From Mugil cephalus (taxonomy: Eukaryota; Chordata; Actinopteri; Mugiliformes; Mugilidae): a stretch of 64,000 bases of DNA. Numbering within the stretch: position 1 is the stretch's first letter; every line of letters starts with the position of its first letter. Positions 12,056 to 23,362 of this stretch are shown here, piece after piece. The position numbers and the translations under genes are program-made. Location: NCBI RefSeq assembly GCF_022458985.1, contig NC_061785.1, positions 7,058,204 through 7,122,203 of the forward strand, given 5' to 3'. The notes under the pieces were generated by a model, which saw only the letters and a program-made list of their open reading frames with translations, was not told the origin of the DNA and did not search any database.

Positions 12056-14071
12056 CTAGTACATGTAAGCTGCACTTCCTCCTTTGCACCTATCCTCAGA
12101 CTTCCGCCTCCTTTTCTGAGTTTCCCCTGAGTCCCGACACAGGTTTTCGTCGCTGGCCGCCTGCAGGCTGTCGAAGGTGCCCTGCCTCTCCGTCCCCGGC
12201 AGGTTCTCTTCGTGCATCCTCCGTTTCTTCCACAGGTCCACGCAGCGGTCCACGCAACTGAACCTGGCCTCCGTGGTGCAGGCGTACATGCCGGCCGGCA
12301 CGGCCAGCACCATGGCGCACACGATGACTACAATGTGGATGAGCCTCTCTCTTTGCTCCATCTCACTAATGTCGCTTCCCGTCACGAACACGATGCACTG
12401 GCCTTCCCTCGGCGGGTGGTTCTTCAGGCTCAAGCACACCTCGTATTTGGTGACGGGAAGCAGATCGCTCACTGAGTAGCTGTTGATGCCCGGGCCGATG
12501 TAAATCATCTCCTTCTTGGGGGAGTCGTATTTGCCAAAGTGGATGGTGAACCAGGTTTCCCCAGGGTTGTCCGTGGCCGCGTGCCACTCGAGGGTGATGC
12601 CGTAAACTGTCTGCTTGGCGATGCGGATGTCGATGTGGGGGTTCTCGTCCGATGACAGCATGGGGACGGGCGGAGGGAGAGGGTTGGAGGCGTTGGGGGG
12701 GATGATGCTGAGCATAATGCCGACGGAGGAGTTGCCAATGAAGTTGTTGGCCGTGCAAGTGTAGAGTCCTCTGTCCGCCAGGTGAATGGAGGGAATCAGG
12801 AGCTGGGAAGTGACGGTCTCCTCATCTATGTGAGTCTCCTTAACTGCAACAACAGAATGAACACCGCTTAGCTCAGTGACCTCTTTTCATTTGCTAAGGC
12901 GAACCCTGCATGGTATTGTTTCTGTATATTTTCACAAAGTAGATGCAGCATTAATGTTTAAGGTATCCCCCACTAAGTGCTCCCACAGCAGGTTGATAAC
13001 ATTTTAATGGATGGTACTGATAAAAAAAAAAAAAAAAATCTTACCAGCAAATCCTCTTATAATCTTCAGACTGTACATCCACTGGATGGTCGGGTCCGGT
13101 CGAGCCTTGACTAAGCATGTCAGCGTTGCATTTGCCTGAAGAGGTAAAGTGATGTTATTCTCTGGGGCAGAGGCCACCGGCTTCATGCACGTTTTTAACT
13201 GGATGTCATGGAAAAACTTGTCCGCTCTGGAGGCGGGGCCTGAGCACATCAGATAAGAGTTCATGAGAATGATGGGAGGGCTGACCGCCCTGATGAATTC
13301 AACAAAGCCTTTGAGGCGGCAGTCGCACAACCAGGGGTTGTCATGCAGCCCCAGAACCACGTTGGACACCAGGCCCTCTTTCCCCCACGCTCTCTCTGCT
13401 TTTTGGTAAAGAGGCCAGTTAATGAAGACGTCTTTTGATATGACACTAAGCTGATTGAACGATAAATCTAAATAGGTCAGCGCAGGCAAGTGCCTCAGAG
13501 CGTGTTCTGGCAGCACGTCCAGCCGATTGCGCTTCAGGTCCAAAATCTTGAGTTTCGGAGTGTCCTGAAACGCTGTCCACGGCACCGACGTCAGCTTGTT
13601 CCCTTGCAGCCTCAGCTCTGTGAGGTTGGCGAGCCCGTCCAGGCTCTTGATATTCATCAGGGTGATCTCATTGAAATTCAGCCAGAGGAACTCCAAGGCA
13701 CTAACTCGAGAGAAAGATCCTGGAGGCAACTCTGTCAGGTGGCAGTTTTCAATTCGGATTCTAGTGAAGTCATTTGGGATGTCCTCTGGGATTTGTCCCA
13801 TGGAGGTTCCCATACATATTAAAGACCTGGAATGGTAGATGAGAAATGTTTTGCGTATTTTATCTGACACACATAGCTATTGTATGTAGTACAGCATTTC
13901 AGACACAACTGGCTATTAGCAGCATTCAATATGTATTTCTCTAGTTTCAGTGGTCACTCACCTCCCCAGGTTATCATCTGTGCAGGTGCAACCAAAGAGA
14001 CAAGCTGACGATCCAGGTGTGATGAGATAAAACACCAAAGCGATATGTAATGCGACATGAAAGGCGTCCAT
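12056..14071 (-). CDS. lrit2: Leucine-rich repeat, Ig-like and transmembrane domain protein 2
   Basis: Three exons on the - strand: 14071-13962, 13826-13045 and 12843-12056, giving 559 aa (human LRIT2 is about 550). Order: signal peptide (residues 1 to about 24), N-terminal cysteine cap (CLFGCTC), leucine-rich repeats ([44 protein letters not shown]), C-terminal cap starting NPWLCDC, one Ig domain closed by DRGLYTC, a fibronectin III-like segment ending in EVCLSLKN, a membrane span ([20 protein letters not shown]) and a cytoplasmic tail of about 75 residues. The start is chosen because it opens a clean signal peptide and keeps the same phase-2 first intron as lrit1. LRIT proteins act at photoreceptor synapses; the role of LRIT2 is the least known. 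The position next to cdhr1 matches LRIT2 in other vertebrates. Confidence 0.92.
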
Positions 14072-15767
14072 GTTCCTGGACGAGCTTGTGAAACAGGCCT
14101 GCGAGGGCAGGACACGCTCATGAGCTGCACAGAACAAAGCCTATTACCTTAATCTTCCTTGACGTAACACTTAATGACATGTGAGACACAGGAAAGGTGT
14201 ATTAATAGTAGTGGTCCACTTTGACCAGAAAGCATAGTCATTTTAAAAGAACTTGACTTTATCGTTTCGTATTCACAAATCTCTAGACAAGAGATGACGT
14301 GAAGTTTTATTGTGCTGGAGTTCTTCTTTCAGAAGTGTACCACAAAGGCTTTGTATCAGACTAATTACATTTATTTGTCCCTCACCAAAGCAAGACATGA
14401 GGCCCATCTGTGTCATGTGGGATGTCAGGCTTAGCAGCGCTGAGGTGGGAGGGAGGGGGCGGCAGAGAGACAGAGACAGATGTCTGGAGAGGACTGTAAT
14501 CTGCCCTCAATAATCTAAACACTGGTTGTCTCTCAGGTTGTTAAAGGCCGAATCAGCACGTAAAGCAAGTGTGAAACATCTACAGCGCTGGAGTTTCAGT
14601 CTTTAATGATTTTCATGAAGGGTACAAACATTTCACACATGTGCGTTCGTTCTAATTTAACGGGCAGAAACCTTAAGGAGATGATCCCTCACTGCGTCAG
14701 TGTCTGTTACCGGATAAATTTGAAATTAAGGACATACTGAATATACACATTTGCAAGTTTGTTAGCATTCCAAACACGTCAACCGGAGATAAATGCTAAA
14801 TTTCACATACAGTTTTCTCAGGTTTATTTTTTATTTATGGAAATATTTGTGTGTATTCCAGGGACTAAATGTGTCATTTATGTGTCATGTTGCCTCTAGA
14901 TGAATCAATAGAACCATTCTCACCATCCTTAGCATTCATCCTGTGCACGATCTTATTTTATTTTATTTTTTGCAGTTCAGTTACTGAGATACTTCAGCAA
15001 AATGGTTGACTTAGCCATGCTGCTAGCTTGGCTAACATAGCTAATAATGGGTATAAGTTAAATCTAGCTAGTTTGCAGACACTCTAAATTATGATTTAAA
15101 AGAGAAAAGTGTATTTTCATCATGTAATCTATCCTAATTCAGCTCAGTCATTGACTAATGCGAAAAAAGGTTTTACAAAACAAGGTGCTACTTTTGATGC
15201 TAGCATAAGTCACCTGCCCCAAATTAGCATGGCTGCGCTAAAGCTAATGCATTTTTTGATTTTTTTGAAAACACGACAATTTTTTTTTGTCAGTCAAACT
15301 AAATACTGATCTATTAGAAAGTAAATATTCTGAAATGTAAGAAAAAATAGTTTGAATATAAAAAATATTTATTTTATAACAGTAGCTTCATACATACACA
15401 TATATTTCAGGTTACATATATATATATATACACACATTATAAAATGTACTGTAGATTAGGTTTAGGTTTAACAGTCAACCTGGCACGTTAACATTGTACT
15501 GACATACTAAATATATTGCAGTCCTTTAAATACTTTCTGTCTCTAAGTAAAGTGTTTACACGATTAAGAGGTTACATCTTGGATTGGAACTAAATAAAAC
15601 TGGTTTTAAGAGAGTTTAGGGCATCGAGACATCTTTTTTTTTTCTCAGCAAAGCATCATCTTAAAAAGTGCAAGATGAATACAAAAAAAGATATATATTT
15701 TTTACACATTTACACCACATGTAAATATTAAAACTGTTTCCCTTTTTTTTTTGCTATCCACCAAATG
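14072..15767. other. Intergenic region, lrit2 5' end to lrit1 3' end
   Basis: It holds the lrit2 promoter side and the lrit1 3' side. A GC-rich purine patch lies near 14440-14470. 'Gctagc/gctaac' repeats occur near 15020-15075, and a TA microsatellite near 15417-15432. No exon is seen. Confidence 0.45.
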
Positions 15768-15777
15768 AAAGGTGGTT

Positions 15778-15783
15778 TTTATT
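15778..15783 (-). terminator. Candidate poly(A) signal of lrit1
   Basis: TTTATT on the + strand reads AATAAA for the - strand gene, about 185 bp past the lrit1 stop. Confidence 0.45.
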
Positions 15784-15967
15784 CCAACAAGGCTGTAAAA
15801 TAATTTTATACATCCGGTGCTGGCAGAGCTATCAGTGTCCTCTGAAGAACCCTAAAAGAAGATCATGTCAGTCTTTTGAGTCTCTGAGCACAGCGGTTTA
15901 TCTGTACACATCGCAGGCCATTAGAAGACAAAGTGCACCCTCTGGAAACTGAGGCATACGTTTGGTT

Positions 15968-18654
15968 TTAGCAGAAGTACTCGTTCGGCGGCCCTTCAGT
16001 CCTGGCTGTGGCCTCCGAGTCAACACTGGACCTCGACGAGAGCAGCCTGTTGGACTCGTCTGGAGTCAGCCTGGTCAGATACTCGTTCTCCATGCCTTTG
16101 GCTTTTCCGCCAGGGCCCAGGGTCTCAAAGGTGACATATGAGTCCTGCATTTCCTTCGTTTGTCTCCTCAGCAGCTTTTGGCAGCGTTTCTTTAGCGCCC
16201 CGCAGCACACGATCAGTGTCAGGGGGACAGCGATCACGCACGCCACCGTTATCACCACCACATTAATGAGCTTCTGAGTGCCACTGGCGCTGGCTGCCTC
16301 GTCTGTTGAGAAGATTACACACTGCTCCTTTTTTGGGATCAGGCCTTTGACGCAAACACAAGCAATGTACTTTGTTTTTGGCACGAGGCCGTCAACAGTT
16401 ATCCGGTTTTTCCCGGCTCCCACATTGATCCGACGCATATCTCTCTCCCCGAATACAGCGTACAGGACGCTAAATTCTGTTACGTTCGTGGCTGTTGGCG
16501 CTCGCCAGTTCAGAGAGACCGTGTGGTCGGTGTCACCGATGACCTTCACTGAACGAACCACCCTTTTTTCAGGAGCTTGCTGCAAGGATGAAGCGTTGGC
16601 TGCTAAGTTACTCAAAGCATCCACCTCCATGGGACTCGGATTGTCCGAAGATTTTCCCCGTGCCTGAGACACACCATCAGAGATGCTGTAGCTCTCTATC
16701 TCATACTTCCCAGTAACACCTTTGCCATTAAGAGGTTCAATTATGGGCTGAGCAGCCTTGGTGGTAGGCGGAGGAACGTATCTGGCGATGAGTTTCTCCT
16801 GGTATGCCGCTCTTCCGATGCCACCAGGTTTCTTGCCTCTCGTTTTCTTAGAAACGCCACCAGCGGCACCGGCGCCTGCTTCCTCAGACCGAATGGAGTC
16901 TGTGATCACCAGGGAGATGATGGCGTCCGCAGTGCCCACGAAGTTGGTCGCTTTGCACACGTATTTCCCAGAATCTCGGTAGGAGACCGCAGACACGCTT
17001 AGAATCGACCAAATGATGCCCTCCTTTGAGATCTCTTCCTGAACTGAAAAAACAAAAAAAAATCCACAGAGATAAGCTGATTGACACAAAAAGAATAATC
17101 TCCCTGACACTTGACTGAAATAGACGACGGTTTAATCTAACTACATTTGGTATTAATTGAGCAGAACTCACCGGTGCCGTTAATTTTCTTGCCATCAGCT
17201 CGGCTCCAGGACAGCTCAGGGATGGGGACCCCGACTGTGCCGCAGCGCAGGAGGACGTTGTTGCCCAGCGAGCTCCGGACACGAGCCACGGCCGTGTGGA
17301 CCCGGGGGCCCTGGCACCTCTGCAGCTCGGCTTCGGTGAAGAGAACCCCCGACAGGCTCTCCGGGTCCGCACAGCTCAGCCTGGTGTCCACGAGGGCCAC
17401 GGAAGACGAGGGGGATTTCTGAAACTGGACCAGATCGTACAGCCGGCAGTCGCACATCCATGGATTGTCGTGTAGGCCTGAGAGAGGAAAGGTGAAAAGG
17501 TCCTGTGAGTGAAAGGACTGGATATTGAGCTTGTGTAGTGTTTTCTCTGATGCTACACTGAACCATTTTAAGACTCGGAACCTGTATTTAAAAGAAAGAG
17601 AATTACAACTTGTCACACTGCACACAATAACTATAATTAGACTAATCCCATCGCAGCTTTAAATGCTACTCAGTGTCATGCAAGCCAGTGTACAACTTTC
17701 CAGTGTCCTAAAATGTCACAGCTTGATCCTCACCGAGAATTAGTTTGGAGGACTCAGAGTCCTGGGGTGGCTTCACACTCAGCCACATCGTGAGAACCTC
17801 GGCAGGAACGGTCGTCAGGCTGTTGCTGGATAAGTCCAGATAGGTGATGTTCTTTATGTACGCGCTGGCTTCAGCCGGAATGGTGGAGATCTTGTTGTTG
17901 TGCAGGTCCAGGAGCCTCAGGCTCGGCATGTCGCTCAGAGACTCCCAGGGGAAGGAGGTGAGGGAGTTGCCGTCCAGCCTGAGCTCATCCAGGTTATAGA
18001 GACCCCGGAAGCTGTCGACGTTCAAAGAATTGAGCGAATTGAAAGACATCCAGAGAAACTCCAGACCGTTGAGGTAGTGGAAGTTCTCGCTGGAAATCCT
18101 TGTGATTGCTGTCTTCTCAATACGCAGCTTTGATGTGTCCGTGGGGAAGTTTGGGGGAACCACAGTGATTTCTGGATCATTGCAAAGCACACTCCTGCAA
18201 AAATAAACAAAAAAATATAATTTATAATATCATATTTAACTGTACTGATATTAAAGCTGCCTTTACAGTGCATGTGACTCTAAAAACGTATATAATATTA
18301 AAACAAACACGTTTACATTTAAATTAAAAACTAATAGCTGAGTTTACATGAGTAAAACGTAGTAACCTATTGTTCAGTAACAAGGAAAGGAGATTAAAGA
18401 GCAACTCCAAGTTAATCCTCCACTATGCAGTGACAGAAGAGAGGAAAGCTGTGATGGAAATCAATTTTACACGCAAGGAGTTTCTACATTTCTGCCGACA
18501 AGTCAAATCCATTCAACTTCAGATTACCGTACCTTGCTTTTGAGCCGTCGCTTAATTTGTGGAAGAAGCAACTGCACTGCACAGGACACGAACTGCTCAT
18601 CAGAGGAAGTAAAACTAACGCCACACAAAGAGCAGAAATAAAATGTCGCCTCAT
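15968..18654 (-). CDS. lrit1: Leucine-rich repeat, Ig-like and transmembrane domain protein 1
   Basis: Four coding exons on the - strand: 18654-18533, 18194-17734, 17477-17172 and 17043-15968, giving 654 aa in one frame (human LRIT1 is 623). Order: signal peptide (MRRHFISALCVALVLLPL), cysteine cap (CPVQCSC), leucine-rich repeats (LEFLWMSFNSL, LDELRLDGNSL, LRLLDLHNNKI, ITYLDLSSNSL), cap starting NPWMCDC, Ig domain closed by DSGKYVC, a low-complexity linker with KKTRGKK, a fibronectin III domain, a membrane span (LINVVVITVACVIAVPLTLI) and a tail ending NEYFC. LRIT1 is a photoreceptor synaptic adhesion protein that modulates cone output (family knowledge). It is the tandem paralogue of lrit2 but has one extra intron, after KLILG. 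Identity as lrit1 rather than lrit3 rests on its place between lrit2 and rgr and on the tail. Confidence 0.92.
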
Positions 18655-18846
18655 GGTGCAGCTATAAGCAACTAAGCGCTATGCAACTAAAACTACAGTT
18701 TTAGTTACAAAAAAAAAAAAAAAAAAAAGGAATAGGCGCAACTGCTCGGACTAACGCCACTTTGGATGCATGGTAGTGGCTTGCAGACGCACAGCACACC
18801 ACACTGCTCCGACTGGTCTGAATCCAGAGATAAAAAGGATAGGCAG

Positions 18847-18852
18847 GGATTA
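18847..18852 (+). promoter_or_regulatory. Possible CRX/OTX site upstream of lrit1
   Basis: GGATTA (TAATCC on the lrit1 strand) lies about 195 bp upstream of the lrit1 start codon, where photoreceptor genes often carry a CRX site. A six-base match is weak evidence. Confidence 0.3.
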
Positions 18853-19202
18853 GAGAGGGACTTGGGTTATTTTCATTCACACGATTAGGCGACGGCTTCC
18901 TGGATGCTGATAGGCTGTATGGTTTACACTTGCATCCCTGGGGAACAACTTTCCAATATTTTTTTTTTGGATAGTTAATAATTACGCACACCGTGTGTAA
19001 CATTAAAAGGAGACTGTAGGTGGACAAACCGGAGTCCTTAAATCTCGCGTAAGGAGCATGAATATTGGAATTATTTTTTGCAAAATGTGAAATTATTTGG
19101 CAGTATTTATAAATCGGCTTCGTTCAGGGAGTTTTGCTAAAGAACAATTTAAACAATTTATACGTTTCTTTCAGTTTTATTTATTTAAGTAGCAATAAAT
19201 GA

Positions 19203-19217
19203 CCACTAGATGGCAGT
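19203..19217 (+). promoter_or_regulatory. CTCF core motif (perfect consensus), forward
   Basis: CCACTAGATGGCAGT fits the vertebrate CTCF core CCASYAGRKGGCRSY at all 15 positions. It lies about 550 bp upstream of the lrit1 start and 4.1 kb upstream of rgr. It is convergent with the matching motif at 31039-31053. Confidence 0.65.
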
Positions 19218-19936
19218 GAATAGTTGGAACACAGTGGCCTCGGTTGTTTTCAGCTCCAAACCTCCAGTTGTGTCTCCAGCCAGGTGATCAGTGGGTTTAA
19301 ATTCATCTTCTAAAACATTTTTAACGAGTCCTTCATTGGCGTCAGATTGTGGGTGAATTTGCTGCAGACACTGTCCACATGTGTGAGTTGTGACACACTT
19401 TGGCGGATGACAGATGTGTTGTCACGGTCTGTCAGGGTTTTTCACAGGTGCAGAGGTTTAAAGACGCGGCTGCCCGGCGAAATTTCAAATCCCTTAATCC
19501 AGTCATCTCCCCTCGTCCCTTATTATTAAATCCTTGTTTGGTTTCTTTTCGGGAGGGATGTCCCAGAAAGGAAAACCTCCAAACACGAATCTGTCCCCAA
19601 ACATCCTTTCTCCCCGTAGAATCGCTGTCAGAGAGTAATCAGGGGCTGGGTGGCGATTTGCAATAAATAAATATGAACCGAATGTCAAGTGCGTGTTGAA
19701 TTATTGGAGGTTCACACATTTGGAGAAAACTCAAACAGTTTATGATACTTTAAAGTGTTAAAATAACCTGTTGCAAGTAAAACTTTAGATGCATGAGCAA
19801 AATACTGAAGTAAAATGTGTTCTTAACCAACCACATGTTCTCTGCGTCACACTAAATGAAAGGAATGAATTAAGAAGGAAGAGTAAGTGGCATCAGGACA
19901 ATGTGGAGCGGAACAGAATTATTTCACTTTTGTGTT

Positions 19937-20198
19937 TCAGCCACAACATTATGACCACTGACAGGAGAAGTGAATAACATTGAACCATCTTGTAACAATT
20001 CAGTGATCTGCTGGGAAACTTATGGACCTGGTATTAGTGTGGATGTTACTTAGACATGTAGCACCCATCTAGACCAGACCAGGGACCCCCACCCCAGGGC
20101 AATGATGGACGCATACACAAAAACAGTTTAGGAACAACTAAAAAAAAAAAAAAAAAAAGAATAAGAAAATCATGAAAGACAGCACAAGGTGTTGACCA
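19937..20198 (+). repeat. Tc1-like MITE copy 2 (left part)
   Basis: The left end (CAGCCACAACATTATGACCA) continues through 'gacaggagaagtgaataac', 'acctagacc'-type and 'aaaacagtttaggaaca' phrases. It stops around 'caaggtgttgacc', so the right half is missing. An A-run is inserted near 20140. Confidence 0.75.
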
Positions 20199-21265
20199 TC
20201 ATTTTATCACCAGTGTTTTTTTTGTACCGTCTGTATAGGCTGTGAAATAATCTGCTTTACTGCCTTTCATTTCTCTATTGCTTCACAGGACTAAACAAAC
20301 CCTCTTGTTTCCTTCACCTCGCTCCCGGACTTCAGAGTCTGTTGGTACGAATTCAGCCCCAACAGGGAAACCTTTGTTTCATTGCAAAACCAGCAGATTA
20401 CGTCGGAGTAATTAACTATTTGCCAGTGGACTAATGTTTAACTGCAAATGTGCAAGCACTTCAGAAGAACAAACATGCATATGTAAATACATGTATATAT
20501 ATATTACAGCCAGGGTATTCAGGTCAGTTGCAGCCGGGGGCTTTATTTTCACTCAGAAAATCACGGTGGAAAAAGCCTCGTGATGAGATAATGTAAACCC
20601 TCTCAGCTTTATGTAGATTCCAATTTATAGAAGCTGATCAATGCGCTGCGTTCACCCCAGCATTCGCCCGGGCTTGTTTCATCACTCTGAGCCGCGGTAG
20701 ATTAACAGATTGTGTCGCTGAATCTTTTGCGAAATTTGCTGCATTAATGTTCCTGCATGGCGTCACACTGCCTCCCACTGCCCCCCTCTCCCCCGCCCCT
20801 GTCCCTATCCCAGGCCTCTACCGAACACCTCTTTTGGTTTCTCATTGGGATTAAATCAGATGCCCTCTGAAGGATTTTACCTCCTCTGACCTGTGTCAGA
20901 GAAGCGGATGCATCAGCGCTTCTGACTGCGAGGGAGTCTGTAACTGGACCGTGCGCCGAGCTTTCAGTTCAGACAATATGGGTTGTTTCTGAAAGGGGTT
21001 TTATAAGTCCATTGGGACACATCATTACTTCATAGTTAATGAGTTTGTGGTAATCTTTCTGCAGATTAGTGCAGCAATCAGACTCTGCCCAAATGTTACA
21101 TTTTAAAAGGTTCCGGCTGCCGTGAGGGGGAAAGGTCATGGTACTGCTGTCCTCGTTTGACGGGGTCATTTCGATTCAACAATTCAAGACATAAACTAAA
21201 ACTAAAGTCCTGATTCTCTGACTGGCTCAACTGAACAGACCTTTTGGAATGGCTTAAAAGAAAAG

Positions 21266-21393
21266 CTACTTTATTGCCTTGTACTGGATGGGAAATTTAG
21301 AATTTTGTTCTCTGCATTTGACCTGGCCATTCGTCCTGGGACTCGAACCGGTGACCCTCCAGTCCCAGATCGCTTCTAAAAACCACTGGGGTC
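21266..21393 (+). repeat. Fragment of a fish interspersed repeat
   Basis: The phrases 'tctgcatttgacc', 'ggactcgaaccggtgaccctcc' and 'cttctaaaaaccact' match the recurrent fish repeat with 'gggattcgaacc...gaccctctggtc...cttctctaaccact'. The tRNA-like look of 'actcgaacc' comes from this repeat. I recognise the wording, not a named family. Confidence 0.45.
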
Positions 21394-21779
21394 AAATCTT
21401 AATGGCTTGAGAACAGCTTATGGGAAATAATGCATTGTGTAGTTATTCACCAACTTAACTCTTAAATGTTAAAACTTTCCCAGTGAGATTAGTAAAGATG
21501 CTGACTTTGGACAAATGCTGTAGTGGTGTAACAATTATTACTTAAAGCTCGTTTAATGCACTAATTTACCATCAGGATTCATAAGAAGTTAAACCGAGGA
21601 ATTGAAACGTCTGAATTGTGCCACAAAACCTTAGGCTGATTCCCAGTGGGTTGGCAGGGGCCTGAAACACCTCATAAAAATCCACCTCCATTATAGTGAT
21701 TATTATCACTATAATTATTAATTGTTTTGCATATGTTTGCCTGTTTTGTTTATTTATTATTATTATGGTAAACATGTTG

Positions 21780-21826
21780 AATTTCTTATCTTATATTTTC
21801 TTATTTTATCTTATCTTATCTTATGT
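21780..21826 (+). repeat. TTATC-type minisatellite
   Basis: Four to five tandem copies of a TTATCTTA/TTATTTTA pentamer-like unit in AT-rich DNA. Confidence 0.7.
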
Positions 21827-22157
21827 ATTCATAAAATGTAACACGCACACACACATTGTTCACACTTAGTTCATATCTGTACTGTCTAACTAAAAAAAAG
21901 GAAAAAAAAGAATTGTACAAAAAAAATACTTTGCAAAAATGGGGAAAACATGTTAATCTAATTGCTTACTTTGAAAAAAAACTTCTTTTAGTAAAAAAAA
22001 AAAAAAAAAAAAAAGGAAAAAGAAACAAGCCTCAAATGAAACTCTTTGTTACGATAAATAGGTAAAACACAGACTGCAGGAAATGTAGAGAAATATTCTA
22101 CATACTACTCATCCAGGAAACGTTTGGTTTGGTTCCAACCAAACCAACTCTGTTTTA

Positions 22158-22346
22158 ACATGTTTTCCCACCTAGAAAAGACCAGACCAGACCAGGTGCC
22201 CCCGGCCCCATTAACAACATTCTGTTACCAGACCCCTCAGAAGGCCCGTGTCCATTTTCTGATGAGTCACAACTGTTTTGGAGGCACAAAGGGGAGACCT
22301 GCACAACATTAGGAAGGAGGACATAATGTTATGCCGGATTGGTGTG
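22158..22346 (+). repeat. Tc1-like MITE copy 3 (internally deleted)
   Basis: It holds 'cccacctagaaaagaccagacc', 'cagaaggcccgtgtccatt', 'cacaactgttttggaggcaca' and the right end 'acataatgttatgccggat'. The left end and the middle are lost. Confidence 0.75.
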
Positions 22347-23238
22347 TGTTGTCACAGCAGATTTGCTAGAGTAGGGAAAGCAAGGAATTAATGATGGCAC
22401 TGTTCCATTAAGCGTCACTAAGCCATGACATTAGACCTCTGCTAAGTGGAACACAGAAATCAATAATACACCTGTGCTCTATCGCGGCAGGTTAAGAAGT
22501 CTGCTGTGTGCCAAGTCACTGTGCTGAGAAAAAACCTGAAGGATAAAGTTTCTTATTTCAAAACAATACACATACAAAAAAATACTGCAGGTACCATAAA
22601 AAACACATAACTGAAAGTCAAATTTGCAAAATTTAGGATATTTATATGGTGCCTTTTACTTTTGGCGTATTTTTTCCCCTCTTTTTAATTTAAGTAAGTT
22701 TTTAAACTCTGAAATTAACATGAGAACGCTGTATTGATAGGGCGCCCTCTAACTGACACACTGCTGTTGAGGAACAATGCCCCCCTTTTTTAACGGAGCA
22801 AACATCCGGAAGTGAGTCCTCTAAGAAGAAGAAGATGCGTGCAATAAATGTCACATAATGTCATGAATATATTCAAGGGTTAACGCTGGGAACGATCCTT
22901 GTTCCGCTGCAGGATTGACCGACTCAGCCTAAAAGATTAAACAACACGGGATCATTTAAAAATCAATGTCCGATAGAGTGAAAAGACACCATTTCCCATG
23001 TTTCCACTCGCTTCCCTTATCCCCAGCGAAGAAACGCCTGATTTAAGTGAACTGTCAGAAGGAAGGCTGGCTTTAAAACTCACAATAACACCTAAAACTT
23101 TCTGCGCGCTTCGATCTGAAAGTTGCGCAGCAGCAAACTTTCCGCAAACGCGCAGAGAGTCTGCTCGTTAGGACATTCTTCGGGGGATTGCAAAAGGCGG
23201 AGGGGGGGTTTACAAAGATTAGTGTCTTTATGCTTTTT

Positions 23239-23260
23239 CACGTGAAAGAGCCTTTATAAG
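23239..23260 (+). promoter_or_regulatory. rgr promoter: CACGTG E-box and TATA-like box
   Basis: A palindromic E-box CACGTG (23239-23244) sits just ahead of a TATA-like TTTATAAGG (TATAAG at 23255-23260). Initiation about 30 bp downstream would leave an untranslated leader of roughly 75 nt before the start codon at 23363. Position supports the call; nothing in the sequence proves use. Confidence 0.5.
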
Positions 23261-23362
23261 GAGTCGTTTTGCTGGAGACTGGCCGTTAGTTACGCCGCAG
23301 CAAAAACAAAACAAAACAAAACAAATTAACTCGCGCAAAGTTGATTTTGAGCATTTTCAAAC

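Larger units (their letters stand above)
18655..23250. other. Divergent intergenic region between lrit1 and rgr
   Basis: The two genes are head to head across about 4.7 kb. I see no exon. The region holds a poly-A run (18709-18728), a perfect CTCF core (19203-19217), Tc1-like MITE fragments (19937-20198 and 22158-22346), another fish repeat fragment (21266-21393) and a TTATC minisatellite (21780-21826). The part next to rgr becomes GC-richer. Confidence 0.5.

Noticed and set aside
16278-16667. 129 aa open frame antisense to lrit1
   Set aside because: It lies wholly inside the last lrit1 exon on the opposite strand; a coding shadow.
21340-21365. tRNA-like 'gggactcgaacc' stretch
   Set aside because: No cloverleaf can be drawn around it; the surrounding words match a known type of fish interspersed repeat.
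22739-22755. CTCF-like word GGCGCCCTCTAACTG (reverse)
   Set aside because: The 10-base core fits, but three of the five flanking positions do not.
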